DNA from: Bog-473 sp963701955
GTDB taxonomy: Bacteria; Actinomycetota; Acidimicrobiia; Acidimicrobiales; RAAP-2
Length of the DNA: 64,000 nucleotides
Assembly (NCBI GenBank): GCA_963701955.1
Contig: OY969694.1
Coordinates: forward strand, 1,674,001 to 1,738,000
Direction: 5' to 3'
Shown: positions 43,469-52,428 of the stretch, piece by piece
Layout: every line of letters starts with the position of its first letter
Position numbering within the stretch: position 1 is the stretch's first letter
Translations under genes and position numbers: made by a program
The notes under the pieces: generated by a model
What the model was told of the DNA's origin: nothing
Database searches by the model: none
Seen by the model: the letters and a program-made list of their open reading frames with translations, nothing else

Positions 43469-44344
43469 GTGGACCTGACCCTGTCACGCCGGGGCGACTA
43501 CGTGACGCGGGCCGCGCTGTGCCTGGCCCGTGAGTACGGGAAGGGCGGATACCGCAAGATCCGCGAGCTCGTCGCCCACACGGAGATCCCGGCCACCTTC
43601 GCAGCCCAGATCCTGTCCGATCTCGTCCGGGCGGGACTGGCGGAATCGAAAGCGGGCAAGGCGGGCGGCTACCGGCTGACCCGGGACCCGGCCAGCATCA
43701 GCATCCTCGATGTCGTGGAGGCGGCCGAAGGCCCGCTGCGTCCCGAGCGGTGCGCCCTGAGCACCGGGCCGTGCCGATGGGAGGAGGTCTGCCCACTCCA
43801 CGAGACCTGGGCCGATGTGACCCAGGAGCTGCGCACGATCCTTGCCCGGACCACCTTGAGCGAGGTGGCGGCACGCGACGAGGCCATCGCGGCCGGCACG
43901 TACCCGGTCCCGAGCGACTCGCACCGGTCCCACCCCACCTCCGTCGTGCTGTCGGACCGGGCCCACGTCGAGATGAGCGCCGCCGACACCACCGTGGCGC
44001 TGGCCCGACTGTCCCCCGAACTCGGACACCTCGTCGGGACGAAGGGCGCCCAGGTCTCGATCGCACCGGACGGCTCACGCCACCGGGCGGAGCGCGGGCT
44101 GCCCGCCTTGATCACCTGGCGTATGACCGACTCGGAGGGTACGAGCACCTTCGAAGGGGAGCTGGCGGTGTCCGAGGTGGACGACCAGCGATCCGAGCTG
44201 GAGCTGGACGGCACCTGGCGACGCGAGGGCTCCCTCGGCGGGGACACCCCTGGCGAGGTCCGCCGGCGGGCTCAATTGGTGGCGCGGACCTTCCTGCGAA
44301 ACCTGGCCCGGACCCTGGAGGCCGCCTCGCTCGTCACCCGCTGA
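43469..44344 (+). CDS. Rrf2-family iron-sulfur regulator fused to an SRPBCC-like domain
   Basis: This 291-residue protein has an N-terminal Rrf2 winged helix (YVTRAALCLAREY, PATFAAQILSDLVRAGL, GGYRL) with Cys95, Cys102 and Cys108, the three cluster ligands of IscR/NsrR-type sensors. Residues 165-291 form an unrelated domain whose pattern (TWRMTDSEGTSTFEGELAVS, DGTWRREG, long C-terminal helix) fits an SRPBCC/CoxG-like ligand-binding fold. Normal Rrf2 proteins end near residue 150. The GTG start follows GAGAAGGGG by eight bases. Confidence 0.8.
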   Translation: MDLTLSRRGDYVTRAALCLAREYGKGGYRKIRELVAHTEIPATFAAQILSDLVRAGLAESKAGKAGGYRLTRDPASISILDVVEAAEGPLRPERCALSTGPCRWEEVCPLHETWADVTQELRTILARTTLSEVAARDEAIAAGTYPVPSDSHRSHPTSVVLSDRAHVEMSAADTTVALARLSPELGHLVGTKGAQVSIAPDGSRHRAERGLPALITWRMTDSEGTSTFEGELAVSEVDDQRSELELDGTWRREGSLGGDTPGEVRRRAQLVARTFLRNLARTLEAASLVTR

Positions 44345-44399
44345 GGGGTCCCCGAGGATCCCACGGTGCGCCCCGCGGACCCCACCGTACGATGGCCCG

Positions 44400-45677
44400 G
44401 TGACGTCGATCGAGTCCGCCTGGCCCCGGTACCCCGACTACCGCATCGACCTGCTGCCCTGCCCCGGCACCGCACAGGTGTGGCAGGGCGACGTGTTGTT
44501 GGCGGAGAGCGAGCAGTGCCTCGTGGTCGAGGAGCTCGCCCACGCGGACCGGCTGTACTTCCCCGAGGACGCCGTCCGCTGGGAGCTGTTCGAGCCGAGC
44601 GACCATCACACCGTGTGCCCCTTCAAGGGCGAGGCCGACTACTGGAGCCTCGTCGGCACCGGGCTGCTCGAAGCGGACGTGGTGTGGACCTACCGCACGC
44701 CGTTCCCCGAGGTCGCCGGAATCGCCGGGCACGTCTCCTTCTACGACGAGCGGCTCACGGTCGTCGTGACCGAGCGTTGGCCGGACGGCTCGGTCGTGCG
44801 CACCGGCTTCCCACTCTGGGGTGACGAGTCCGACCTCGTGCGCCTGCTCGACGTGCAACCCGTCGGCGAGCGGTCCTACGTCGCGCCGGCATACGGGTCC
44901 AGCCATCGCGACGTGGTCGAGGCCGGCCAACTCCTGGCCGGGGCCGTCGTCGCCGGGTCGAAGGCGGTTCCCGACAAGCGGGTCACCGCGGCGTCCATGG
45001 TGTTCTGCAGGGCGGCGTCGTTCCGAAGCCCTGTCGACCTCGTGACCGAGGTGGTGCGAGACGGCCGGAGCTTCTCGACGGTGGAGGTGCGCGCCCACCA
45101 GGAGGGGTCCCTCCGGGCGGTCGGCCTGCTGCTGCTCGACGCCGGGGCCCCCGAGACCGTACGCCACGCCGCGGACATGCCACGGGTGCCCGGACCCGAG
45201 GAGTCCGTGCCGATCGACTTCGGCGTCAGCGGTCGGGAGCTGCGAGTGGTCGACGCCGCCTACGACTCCGACCCCGACCGTGTCGGGCCGCCCGAGATCT
45301 GCGTGTGGACCCGGTACCGCGACGCTCCCGCCACCGCGGCACTGCGGGCGGCGCTCCTGGCGCACCCGACCACGCACTGGACGATCGCGGCCGCCATGCG
45401 TCCCCACGCCGGCGTGGGCCTGGCCGCCGCGCACGTCTCCCTCTCCACCGCCGTCATGCAGTCCACGGTGGCCTTCCATGACGACGACGTGGACCTCACC
45501 CAATGGCTGCTCTACACCAACACCTCGCCGTGGGCTGGGCGGGGCCTGACCCACGGCGAGGGGCACGTCTTCACCCGGGACGAGCGCCTGGTGGCGTCTT
45601 ACACCGTGCAGTCGATGATCCGGCCCCTCGTGGAGGCGCCCGGCGGCGCCGCTGGCGACCCGCGCACCGACCTGTGA
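44400..45677 (+). CDS. DUF427-acyl-CoA thioesterase (TesB-type) fusion
   Basis: This 425-residue protein has two parts. Residues 1-150 resemble DUF427: VRWELFEPSDHHTVCPFKGEADYW is its hallmark, and a second related stretch follows (YRTPFPEVAGIAGHVSFYDERL). From about 170 to 415 is a double-hotdog TesB thioesterase: SMVFCRAASFRSPVDLVTEVVRDGRSFSTVEVRAHQEG and the C-terminal DLTQWLLYTNTSPWAGRGLTHGEGHVF. The fusion should hydrolyse acyl-CoA, with DUF427 of unknown role. A GTG at 44400 is the start. Confidence 0.82.
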   Translation: MTSIESAWPRYPDYRIDLLPCPGTAQVWQGDVLLAESEQCLVVEELAHADRLYFPEDAVRWELFEPSDHHTVCPFKGEADYWSLVGTGLLEADVVWTYRTPFPEVAGIAGHVSFYDERLTVVVTERWPDGSVVRTGFPLWGDESDLVRLLDVQPVGERSYVAPAYGSSHRDVVEAGQLLAGAVVAGSKAVPDKRVTAASMVFCRAASFRSPVDLVTEVVRDGRSFSTVEVRAHQEGSLRAVGLLLLDAGAPETVRHAADMPRVPGPEESVPIDFGVSGRELRVVDAAYDSDPDRVGPPEICVWTRYRDAPATAALRAALLAHPTTHWTIAAAMRPHAGVGLAAAHVSLSTAVMQSTVAFHDDDVDLTQWLLYTNTSPWAGRGLTHGEGHVFTRDERLVASYTVQSMIRPLVEAPGGAAGDPRTDL

Positions 45678-45726
45678 GCCGGGCCCGACCCGCGTCGGGC
45701 ACTGAGGGGTGAAGGGCACCTTCCCC

Positions 45727-46293
45727 TCACGAGCGACTCCGAATGCCGTCGAGGAGCGCAGACCCCATCAGGGCAGCAGTCTGTTCGATGCCAATTGTGC
45801 GGGGCAGCCCAGCGTCGATCGCGCCAACCACCAGTCCCCCGAACAAGCTCACCAACACCTCGGTTCCAAGGTCAGCTCGCAGAGTGCCGTCGTCGACACC
45901 CCGCTCGAACAGGGCGACCACCGGCTCGTTGACCCCGTGTGCCGCCACTTCGGCGGCCGGCCCGGCGGGGTTCGGTCGGACGCCCACGAAGATCACATAG
46001 TGGTCCGCCACGGTGAGCACGGCTCGGAAGAGCCGGTGGAGTCCCTCGGGGACCGGAGCCAGGTCGAGGCCGGCGGTCTCGATGCGGGAGGCGAGCTCGC
46101 GTGCGGCCGCGACCGACAGCGTCTCAATGAGCCGTTCCCGAGTCGGGAAGTAGCGGTACAGCGTGGCACGCCCCATGCCAACCGCTGCGGCGATGTCGTG
46201 CATGGTGGCGTTCGGGCGTTCGGCAAGCACCCGGGTCGCCTTCTCGACGATTGCGGCCTCGGTGTGCGGCCGTAAGCCAAGCTGACTCTTCAT
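45727..46293 (-). CDS. TetR-family regulator
   Basis: This 188-residue repressor has an HTH (AIVEKATRVLAERP, MHDIAAAVGMGRATLYRYFPTRERLIE) and a helical C-terminal ligand domain. It starts with an ATG at 46293 and is directly followed upstream by the truncated SDR remnant, whose 3' end it replaces. It may control the P450 cluster, but no clear operator is visible. Confidence 0.85.
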   Translation of the reverse strand: MKSQLGLRPHTEAAIVEKATRVLAERPNATMHDIAAAVGMGRATLYRYFPTRERLIETLSVAAARELASRIETAGLDLAPVPEGLHRLFRAVLTVADHYVIFVGVRPNPAGPAAEVAAHGVNEPVVALFERGVDDGTLRADLGTEVLVSLFGGLVVGAIDAGLPRTIGIEQTAALMGSALLDGIRSRS

Positions 46294-46317
46294 GATATGT
46301 GAATGTATCGTTTCTGG

Positions 46318-46717
46318 GACAGGGCGTCCCCCCCCGGCCGGCCGAACGCGGGCTCACGGCAAGCGTGTTCGTGACTCCGGTGAGGTCGACGTCGGCGGCG
46401 ACGATGAAGTCCTGCGGGTCGTCGCTTGGCGCCACGGGGCAGATACCGGCTCGAGCGACCACGACCTCGAGACCCCCAATTCCGCGACGCCCTCGTGGAG
46501 CGCCGCCCGCAACGCCTCGCGATCACGCGCGTCCGCGATGCGGGTCACCACGCGCCGGCCCCGTTCCTTGACCAGGCGTTGGGTCTCCATGAGGTCCTCG
46601 GAGCGGGTAGTTGACCGGCTCGATCTGGGCGCAGGCGTCCACTCCGATGATCTCGGCGCCCTTCTCGGCCGTGCGCACGGCGTGCGCACGGTCCTGGCCT
46701 CGCGTCACTCCGTTGCA
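46318..46717 (-). pseudogene. Decayed, truncated mycofactocin-type SDR gene
   Basis: Three frames read one SDR in order. VTRGQDRAHAVRTAEKGAEI, then IGVDACAQIEPVNYPL, lie at 46708-46601. EDLMETQRLVKERGRRVV then reads in a second frame from 46599, and GLEVVVARAGICPVAPSDDP in a third from about 46480, ending near VDLTGVTNT. The glycine-rich cofactor loop is damaged (VTGAARGQG is now VTRGQ) and the active-site half is missing. Mycofactocin-coupled SDRs share these blocks. The next gene, a TetR regulator, begins at its broken end. Confidence 0.8.
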
Positions 46718-46747
46718 CGACCCCGGAGCCTGTGGTAATTCTGAACC

Positions 46748-47995
46748 GTGTTCGATACCGATATCGAGGGCGAGTACGACCCGTTCGGCGCGTTCGATGC
46801 AGCCAACGGGGTGGGACAGGTACGCGATCCCTACCCCGTGCTCCGAGAGCTGCGCGAGGAGTGTCCCGTCCACGTCGGACCGACATGGCCTCGCTTCGGG
46901 GTGGACCGGCCCGCCGAGGCCATGCTCATCGGCGACGCAACCCCCTACACCGTGATGCCCTTCGACGCGGTCCAGCACGTCCTGAAGAAGAACGAGGCCT
47001 ACTCGTCGTCGCTCCTGGCCAAGATCACCGGCGTCGTCATGGGGCACACCATCATCGAGATGGACGAACCCGAGCATCACCGCAACCGCGCCCTGGTCCA
47101 GAAGGCGTTCTCGCCCAAGGCCATGGAACGCTGGGAGGCCGAGGTCGTGGCGCCCATCGTGGCACGTCACATCGACGAGTTCGCCGACACGGGACGCGCA
47201 GAACTGGTCCGTGAGCTCTTCTGGCCGTTCCCGACCCACGTCATCGGAGAGATGCTGGGCCTCCCGAGGGAGGACCTGCCGCACTTCTCCCGCAAGGCGG
47301 CCGAGCTCATCGGCATCATCACGGACGTCGAGCGCGGGATGGCCGCGTCACAGTGGCTGTACGACTACTTCGCCGCGATCATCGCGGCGAGGCGCGAGGA
47401 GCCCCGTGGCGACATCATCAGCACGCTGATCGAGGCCGAGCTCGACGGCGAGCGGCTCACGGACGTCGAGATCGTCACCTTCTTGCGACTGCTGCTCCCC
47501 GCCGGAGCGGAGACCACGTACCGCTCCTCGAGCAACCTGATGTTCGGGTTGCTCTCCAACCCCGAGCAGCTGGCGGCGGTGCGTGACGATCGGAGCCTGG
47601 TGGCGCGCGCCGTGGAGGAGGGGTTGCGCTGGGAGGCGCCGATCACCAGCCTCAGCCGGCTCGCCATCCTGGAGACGGAGGTCGAGGGCACGTCGATCCC
47701 GGCCGGAGCTCCGGTCATGTTGAGCATCGGGGGCGCCAACCGTGATCCGGCCCGTTGGGCCGAACCGGATCGATTCGACATCTTCCGTGAGCCGCAGGGC
47801 CACATGGCCTTCGGGTTCGGATCCCACATCTGCCTCGGCATGCACCTGGCGCGCATGGAGATGCGGGTGGCCCTCAACGCCGTGCTCGATCGCCTGGTCA
47901 ACCTGCGATTCGATCCCGAGGCCGGTGACCTGTTCATCAGGGGGCTCAGCTTCCGCGCCCCGAGCGAATTGCCCGTGCTCTTCGACACTCCGTAG
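46748..47995 (+). CDS. Cytochrome P450
   Basis: This 415-residue P450 has the I-helix PAGAETTYRSSSN (A-G-x-E-T-T) and the ExxR of the K helix. The heme loop AFGFGSHICLGMHLARMEM has its cysteine ligand at residue 362. The N-terminus is like actinobacterial CYPs of steroid or terpenoid metabolism. It begins with a GTG at 46748 immediately after the SDR remnant. Redox partners would be the [3Fe-4S] ferredoxin at 42.2 kb and an unknown reductase. An aldehyde dehydrogenase gene follows. Confidence 0.92.
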   Translation: MFDTDIEGEYDPFGAFDAANGVGQVRDPYPVLRELREECPVHVGPTWPRFGVDRPAEAMLIGDATPYTVMPFDAVQHVLKKNEAYSSSLLAKITGVVMGHTIIEMDEPEHHRNRALVQKAFSPKAMERWEAEVVAPIVARHIDEFADTGRAELVRELFWPFPTHVIGEMLGLPREDLPHFSRKAAELIGIITDVERGMAASQWLYDYFAAIIAARREEPRGDIISTLIEAELDGERLTDVEIVTFLRLLLPAGAETTYRSSSNLMFGLLSNPEQLAAVRDDRSLVARAVEEGLRWEAPITSLSRLAILETEVEGTSIPAGAPVMLSIGGANRDPARWAEPDRFDIFREPQGHMAFGFGSHICLGMHLARMEMRVALNAVLDRLVNLRFDPEAGDLFIRGLSFRAPSELPVLFDTP

Positions 47996-48076
47996 AGCCG
48001 CACAACCGCCAGGGATTCATGGCGACCGACGGGCGCAAGACCACAACGAAGGAACCGGACAGGGGGGAGGTCCCAC

Positions 48077-49569
48077 ATGGCAATCGACACCAACCATGCT
48101 GTGCCGCTGACGAACACCGATCGGTTCTACATCGGCGGTGAATGGGTGGCGCCGTCGTCGAGCTCGACAATCGAGGTCGACGACTCCAGCACGGGCGAGT
48201 TGTACTTCCGCCTGCCCGAAGCACAGGGGGCAGACATGGACCGCGCCGTCGGCGCGGCGCGCGCCGCGTTCGATCACGGACCGTGGCCGCGGCTCAGCCA
48301 CGCCGAGCGGGCGGACTTCCTGCGCGCCCTCGGCGCGGCCATGGGGGCGCGGGGGACAGCCTCGGACAGATCTGGCCCCGCGAGTCGGGGGTGCTCCACT
48401 CCACGGCCGCCGCCATGGGCCCCTTCGCGATCTGGGCCTTCGACTCCTTCGCGGCAATGGCCGACACCTATCCGTTCGAGGTGGCCGTGCCGCCCACGGC
48501 CGGCGGCGATTTCGGCCTCGTCGTGAGCGAACCGGTCGGCGTGGTCGGGGCCATCGTGCCGTGGAACTCACCGATCGGCTCCATCGCCTTCAAAGTGGCT
48601 CCCGCCCTGCTGGCCGGATGCACCGTGGTGCTCAAGTCATCCCCCGAGGCACCCGGAGAGGGGTACCTCTTTGCCGAGGCCGCTGAGGCCGTCGGGCTTC
48701 CTCCGGGCGTGATCAACGTCGTCACGGCGGACCGCCAGATCTCCGAGCAGCTGGTGACGGACCCGCGGGTCGACAAGATTTCGTTCACCGGGTCCACGGC
48801 AACCGGCCGACGAATTGGCGCCCTGTGCAGCGAACGGGTGGCCCGCTACACCCTTGAGCTGGGTGGCAAGTCTGCCGCCGTCGTCCTCGACGACGCCGAT
48901 CTCGGTGCCGCAGCAATGGCAATCGCCGGCGCGGAGTGCTTCTTGACCGGGCAGGTCTGCTCGTCGCTGACCCGGATCGTCGTGACCAGGAGCCGTCACG
49001 ACGAGATGGCCGAGGCCCTCGCTGCTGTGTTCTCAGGCGTCCGAGTGGGCGACCCCTTCGATCCCGAAACGCAGATGGGGCCGCTGGCGTCTCGCCGCCA
49101 GCGCGACCGGGTCGAGGGCTACGTGGCAAAGGGCACCGCACAAGGCGCCACCCTGGTCGCCGGCGGAGGACGCCCTGCCGGGCTCGATCGCGGGTGGTAC
49201 GTGGAGCCGACGGTGTTCGCCAACGTGGACAACGGATCCACCATCGCACAGGAAGAGATCTTCGGGCCTGTCCTGAGCGTCATCGCGGCCGATGACGAGG
49301 ACCAGGCGGTCGCCATGGCCAACGACACAATTTACGGCCTCAACGCGTCGGTCTTCACCGCGGATGCCGACCGAGCCTACGAGGTGGCCCGTCGCCTGCG
49401 TTCGGGCACTGTCGGGCACAACGCCATGCGGACGGACCTGGGCATGACGTTCGGGGGCTTCAAGCAGTCGGGCGTGGGTCGCGAGGGTCTCCATGGGGGG
49501 CTGGAGGCCTACCTCGAGACGAAGTCGGTCATCCTCGAAGGTCGGCCACGGCACCAGGCCGCGCCGTAG
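48077..49569 (+). pseudogene. Aldehyde dehydrogenase with a frameshift in a G run
   Basis: An aldehyde dehydrogenase is encoded in two frames. Residues from MAIDTNHAVP to ALGAAMGARG read in the first frame, and DSLGQIWPRESGVLHSTAAA onward in another. The shift falls at GGGGG (48351-48355); adding one G would restore a continuous protein of about 497 residues. Active-site motifs are intact: PWNSPIG, LELGGKSAAVV with the catalytic Glu, and GQVCSSLTR with the catalytic Cys. It could be a real lesion or a sequencing error. It follows the P450 gene and would oxidise an aldehyde in the same pathway. Confidence 0.85.
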
Positions 49570-49602
49570 GGAGCGGCACCGCTTCGTTCACGCGGTGCAG
49601 CG

Positions 49603-50034
49603 TCAGCTCAGCGGGACCGTCACCGTCGCCGCGCCCGGACCCACCGTGACGGTGCCGCCGTTCTCGCACCACACCTCCAGCTCCACGAGACCAACTCCGT
49701 CGACCTCGGAGGCCGCGGCAACCCGACCGCGTACGACCACCGTCGTCCCGACCGGGTTGAACTTCTTCATGCGGAAGCCACGGATGGAGCGGATGGTGCC
49801 GGCCAGCCCGATGTAGTTCCGGATGGCTCTCTCCCAGGTCCCGAGGAGGAACGACGTCGCCGCGTACATCTCGGGAGCGCCGGTCGCCTTGGCGTACTCG
49901 GAGTTGTGATGGATGGAGTTGAAGTCCCGACTGGCCCCCGCCGCCATCACCAGGCGGTAGACCGTCAGCGGGAACTCCACAGGTTCGATCTCGTCGCCCA
50001 CGACGACGTCAGCGACGCACCGTTGGGGTCTCAT
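49603..50034 (-). CDS. MaoC-like hotdog dehydratase domain protein
   Basis: This 143-residue single hotdog protein has DFNSIHHNSEYAKATGAPEMYA, the hydratase-2 motif with catalytic Asp and His (D-x5-H), and a closing beta sheet. It overlaps the upstream FAS1-like hydratase gene by four bases (ATGA) and probably forms a heterodimer with it, as in the ChsH1/ChsH2-like enoyl-CoA hydratases. The substrate would be an enoyl-CoA with a bulky tail. Confidence 0.87.
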   Translation of the reverse strand: MRPQRCVADVVVGDEIEPVEFPLTVYRLVMAAGASRDFNSIHHNSEYAKATGAPEMYAATSFLLGTWERAIRNYIGLAGTIRSIRGFRMKKFNPVGTTVVVRGRVAAASEVDGVGLVELEVWCENGGTVTVGPGAATVTVPLS

Positions 50035-50645
50035 GAAAGGTCACCACCGGTCGCCCACGCTGGTGGAGGGCCCACCGGCTCGTAGGCGAACACCGTGTTG
50101 CGTATCTTGGCCACCACCTCTCCCGTCCCGGTCACCACTTCAGCTTCGAGCGTCAGGAAGGCCCCCCGGCCCACGGACGTCCACTTGGGCACACAGGATT
50201 TCAGCACGCCGCCCCGCCGGCCGAGCCGCTCGCCCACGACGGGAGGCCGCACGAAATCAATCTCGATATCGGTGGCGAAGAACCCGGTGATGTGCGGCTC
50301 GAGACGCAGGTACTGGCCGTCGATGGGGCTTTCGGCGGGCTGCGCGTCCCGCTCGTCGCTCGAGAACAGCACGACACCCGGCTCCCACATGGGCGGGATG
50401 CTGAACGTGATGACCGAGGCGTACGGCGCCGTGATGTCGGGGTAGCCGTGCGCCACGGCCACGTCGCGGTCGTAGTGCAGTGCGCAATCGAATTCCAGGG
50501 GTTCGAGATAACGCCACACGGCCGAGCGCTCGATCCGATCCGCACCCCATGCCAATGCGTCGTCGGCGACCGGTGACCCGATCTTTGCGATCATGGGATC
50601 CCACGTCGCCGCCCAATCGTCCTGCGCCCGCGTCTCGACCGCCAC
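50031..50645 (-). CDS. FAS1-like (MaoC N-terminal type) dehydratase domain protein
   Basis: This 204-residue hotdog protein of the MaoC_dehydrat_N type carries DCALHYDRDVAVAHGYPDITAP and DIEIDFVRPPVVGERLGRRG. It lacks the canonical catalytic D-x5-H, as usual for the partner subunit, and should supply substrate-binding surface to the MaoC subunit. It is four bases downstream of the monooxygenase gene and overlaps the next. Confidence 0.85.
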   Translation of the reverse strand: MAVETRAQDDWAATWDPMIAKIGSPVADDALAWGADRIERSAVWRYLEPLEFDCALHYDRDVAVAHGYPDITAPYASVITFSIPPMWEPGVVLFSSDERDAQPAESPIDGQYLRLEPHITGFFATDIEIDFVRPPVVGERLGRRGGVLKSCVPKWTSVGRGAFLTLEAEVVTGTGEVVAKIRNTVFAYEPVGPPPAWATGGDLS

Positions 50646-50648
50646 GGC

Positions 50649-52289
50649 CTACACCGCCTCTCGATCGCCACCGGAGACGAATTCTTCGAACCCCTGCTGC
50701 GCCACCTTCTCGAGGCGCTCCCGGAACACCGTGACAGGCCCGTGGTAGAAGTACGAGGCTTCGGCTTTGCCCTCGACGTTGGCCCCGACGATGAACGAAT
50801 GGACCTGCTCGGCCCGGGCGAACACCGGGTTGCCCAGGCGCATCATGTCCATCTCGGCACACCACTCGCTGACGACGTCGGACGACGGCTCCAGGTCGGC
50901 CAGACCTTGCGCGAGCACATGGCGGATCGCCGCCATCGCAAAGTCGACGGTCACGTCGATCACCACCGGCTGGTTGGCGAAGGGGGTCTGCGGCCCGGCA
51001 ATGAAGAACAGGTTGGGGAACCCGTGCGCACAGCAGCCGAGGTAGGTGCGTGGTCCGGACGCCCACTGGTCCCGTAGCGACTCTCCCTGGCGACCACGCA
51101 GGTCGATGGACACCGCGGCGCCGGTGATGGCATCGAACCCCAGGGCGAAGACGAGCGCATCGAGCTGGTACTCCGTGCTGCGGGTCTTCAGTCCGGTCGG
51201 TGTGACCCGTTCGATCGGATCGTCGGCCACGTCCACCAAGGTGACGTTCTCCCGATTGAAGGTCTCGTAGTAATGGTGCCCGATAGGGGGTCGCTTCGCA
51301 CCGAAGGGATAGCCCTTGGGGCAGAGCAGTTCGGCGGTCTCCGGATCGTCGACGATGGCCCGGATCTTCGAACGGATGAAGTCGCAGAACATCTCGTTCG
51401 ACTCGAGGTCGGTCATCACGTCGCTGAACGTCAGCACCAGGTTGAGCCCGCCGCGCTGCCACGACGACTCGAGCATCGAGTGGATCTCCTCGGGTGAATG
51501 TTCCTTCATTCTCGAGCTCGCCATGGGGAGCGTCAGGCCGCCGGGGTGGTTCAACAGGGTGTGACGGATCTCCTCGTAGCGTCCCTTCATGTCCGTCCGC
51601 TCCTCGTCGGTCAAAGGCGCGTTTCCCGCTTCGACCACGTAGTTCGGGGTGCGTTGGAACACGGTCACCTGCGCCGCCTGCTCCGCCACCGCGGGGACCA
51701 CCTGGACACCGGTCGAACCCACCCCGACCACGCCGACGCGCTGACCCGAGAAGTCGACCTTGTGACGCGGCCAGCGCGCCGTGACGTACCAGGGACCCTC
51801 GAACTCGTCGAGTCCGGGGAACGACGGGTCCACGGGCCGCGAGAGGCCACCGGTGGCGAGAATCACGAAACGTGCCGTGATGATCTCAGCGCGATCGGTC
51901 ACGGCCATCCATCGGTTCTCTGCCTCGTCGTACGCCGCCGACTCAATTCGCGTGTCGAACTGCATGTGCCTGCGTACGTCGAGGCGGTCCGCCGCGAAGC
52001 GCAGGTAGGCCAGCACCTCGGGCTGAGAGGGATACCGCTCCGTCCACTCCCACTCGTCCCACAGCTCCTTGGAGAAGGAGTAGCAGTACTGATAGGAGTA
52101 GATGTCCGTGCGCGCCCCCGGGTAGCGGTTCCAATTCCAGACGCCACCGACGTCATCGCCTGCTTCGACCAGACGGACGGACAGACCGAGACGGTCCAGT
52201 TCGTACGCCGCCTGGATCCCGCCGAATCCCGCTCCGACCACCAGGGCGTCCACATCAGTGGTGCGTCCACTCTCAGCTCCGACGGCCAT
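50649..52289 (-). CDS. Baeyer-Villiger-type flavin monooxygenase with an altered fingerprint
   Basis: This 546-residue enzyme has two Rossmann motifs (VVGAGFGGIQAAYEL for FAD and GVVGVGSTGVQVVP for NADPH), WNWNRYPGARTDIYSYQYCY, and the fingerprint region FEGPWYVTARWPRH (163-176). The family fingerprint F-x-G-x3-H-x3-W-P has Val169 in place of His here. Otherwise the protein is normal in length. It would insert oxygen into a ketone or oxidise a soft heteroatom. The ATG at 52289 follows GGTGGGAG. Confidence 0.85.
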   Translation of the reverse strand: MAVGAESGRTTDVDALVVGAGFGGIQAAYELDRLGLSVRLVEAGDDVGGVWNWNRYPGARTDIYSYQYCYSFSKELWDEWEWTERYPSQPEVLAYLRFAADRLDVRRHMQFDTRIESAAYDEAENRWMAVTDRAEIITARFVILATGGLSRPVDPSFPGLDEFEGPWYVTARWPRHKVDFSGQRVGVVGVGSTGVQVVPAVAEQAAQVTVFQRTPNYVVEAGNAPLTDEERTDMKGRYEEIRHTLLNHPGGLTLPMASSRMKEHSPEEIHSMLESSWQRGGLNLVLTFSDVMTDLESNEMFCDFIRSKIRAIVDDPETAELLCPKGYPFGAKRPPIGHHYYETFNRENVTLVDVADDPIERVTPTGLKTRSTEYQLDALVFALGFDAITGAAVSIDLRGRQGESLRDQWASGPRTYLGCCAHGFPNLFFIAGPQTPFANQPVVIDVTVDFAMAAIRHVLAQGLADLEPSSDVVSEWCAEMDMMRLGNPVFARAEQVHSFIVGANVEGKAEASYFYHGPVTVFRERLEKVAQQGFEEFVSGGDREAV

Positions 52290-52388
52290 GTTCTCCCACC
52301 CTTTCGTTCGTTCGGTCCGCCTCCGTGCGCCGCGGCGCCGCACGGTCGCCCTCGCCGCTTGATGGCAAGACCGGTAAGATGATGCCCA

Positions 52389-52414
52389 CGTTCCGTACCG
52401 TTCGACACGGAACG
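52389..52414. promoter_or_regulatory. Inverted repeat CGTTCCGT-N10-ACGGAACG
   Basis: These perfect 8-base arms are separated by ten bases, 15 bases before the cupin start and about 100 bases before the monooxygenase start on the other strand. TAAGAT just upstream could be a -10 element for the cupin gene. The size and symmetry suit a TetR-type operator. The regulator is unknown. Confidence 0.6.
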
Positions 52415-52428
52415 CACGGGGAGGTTCG

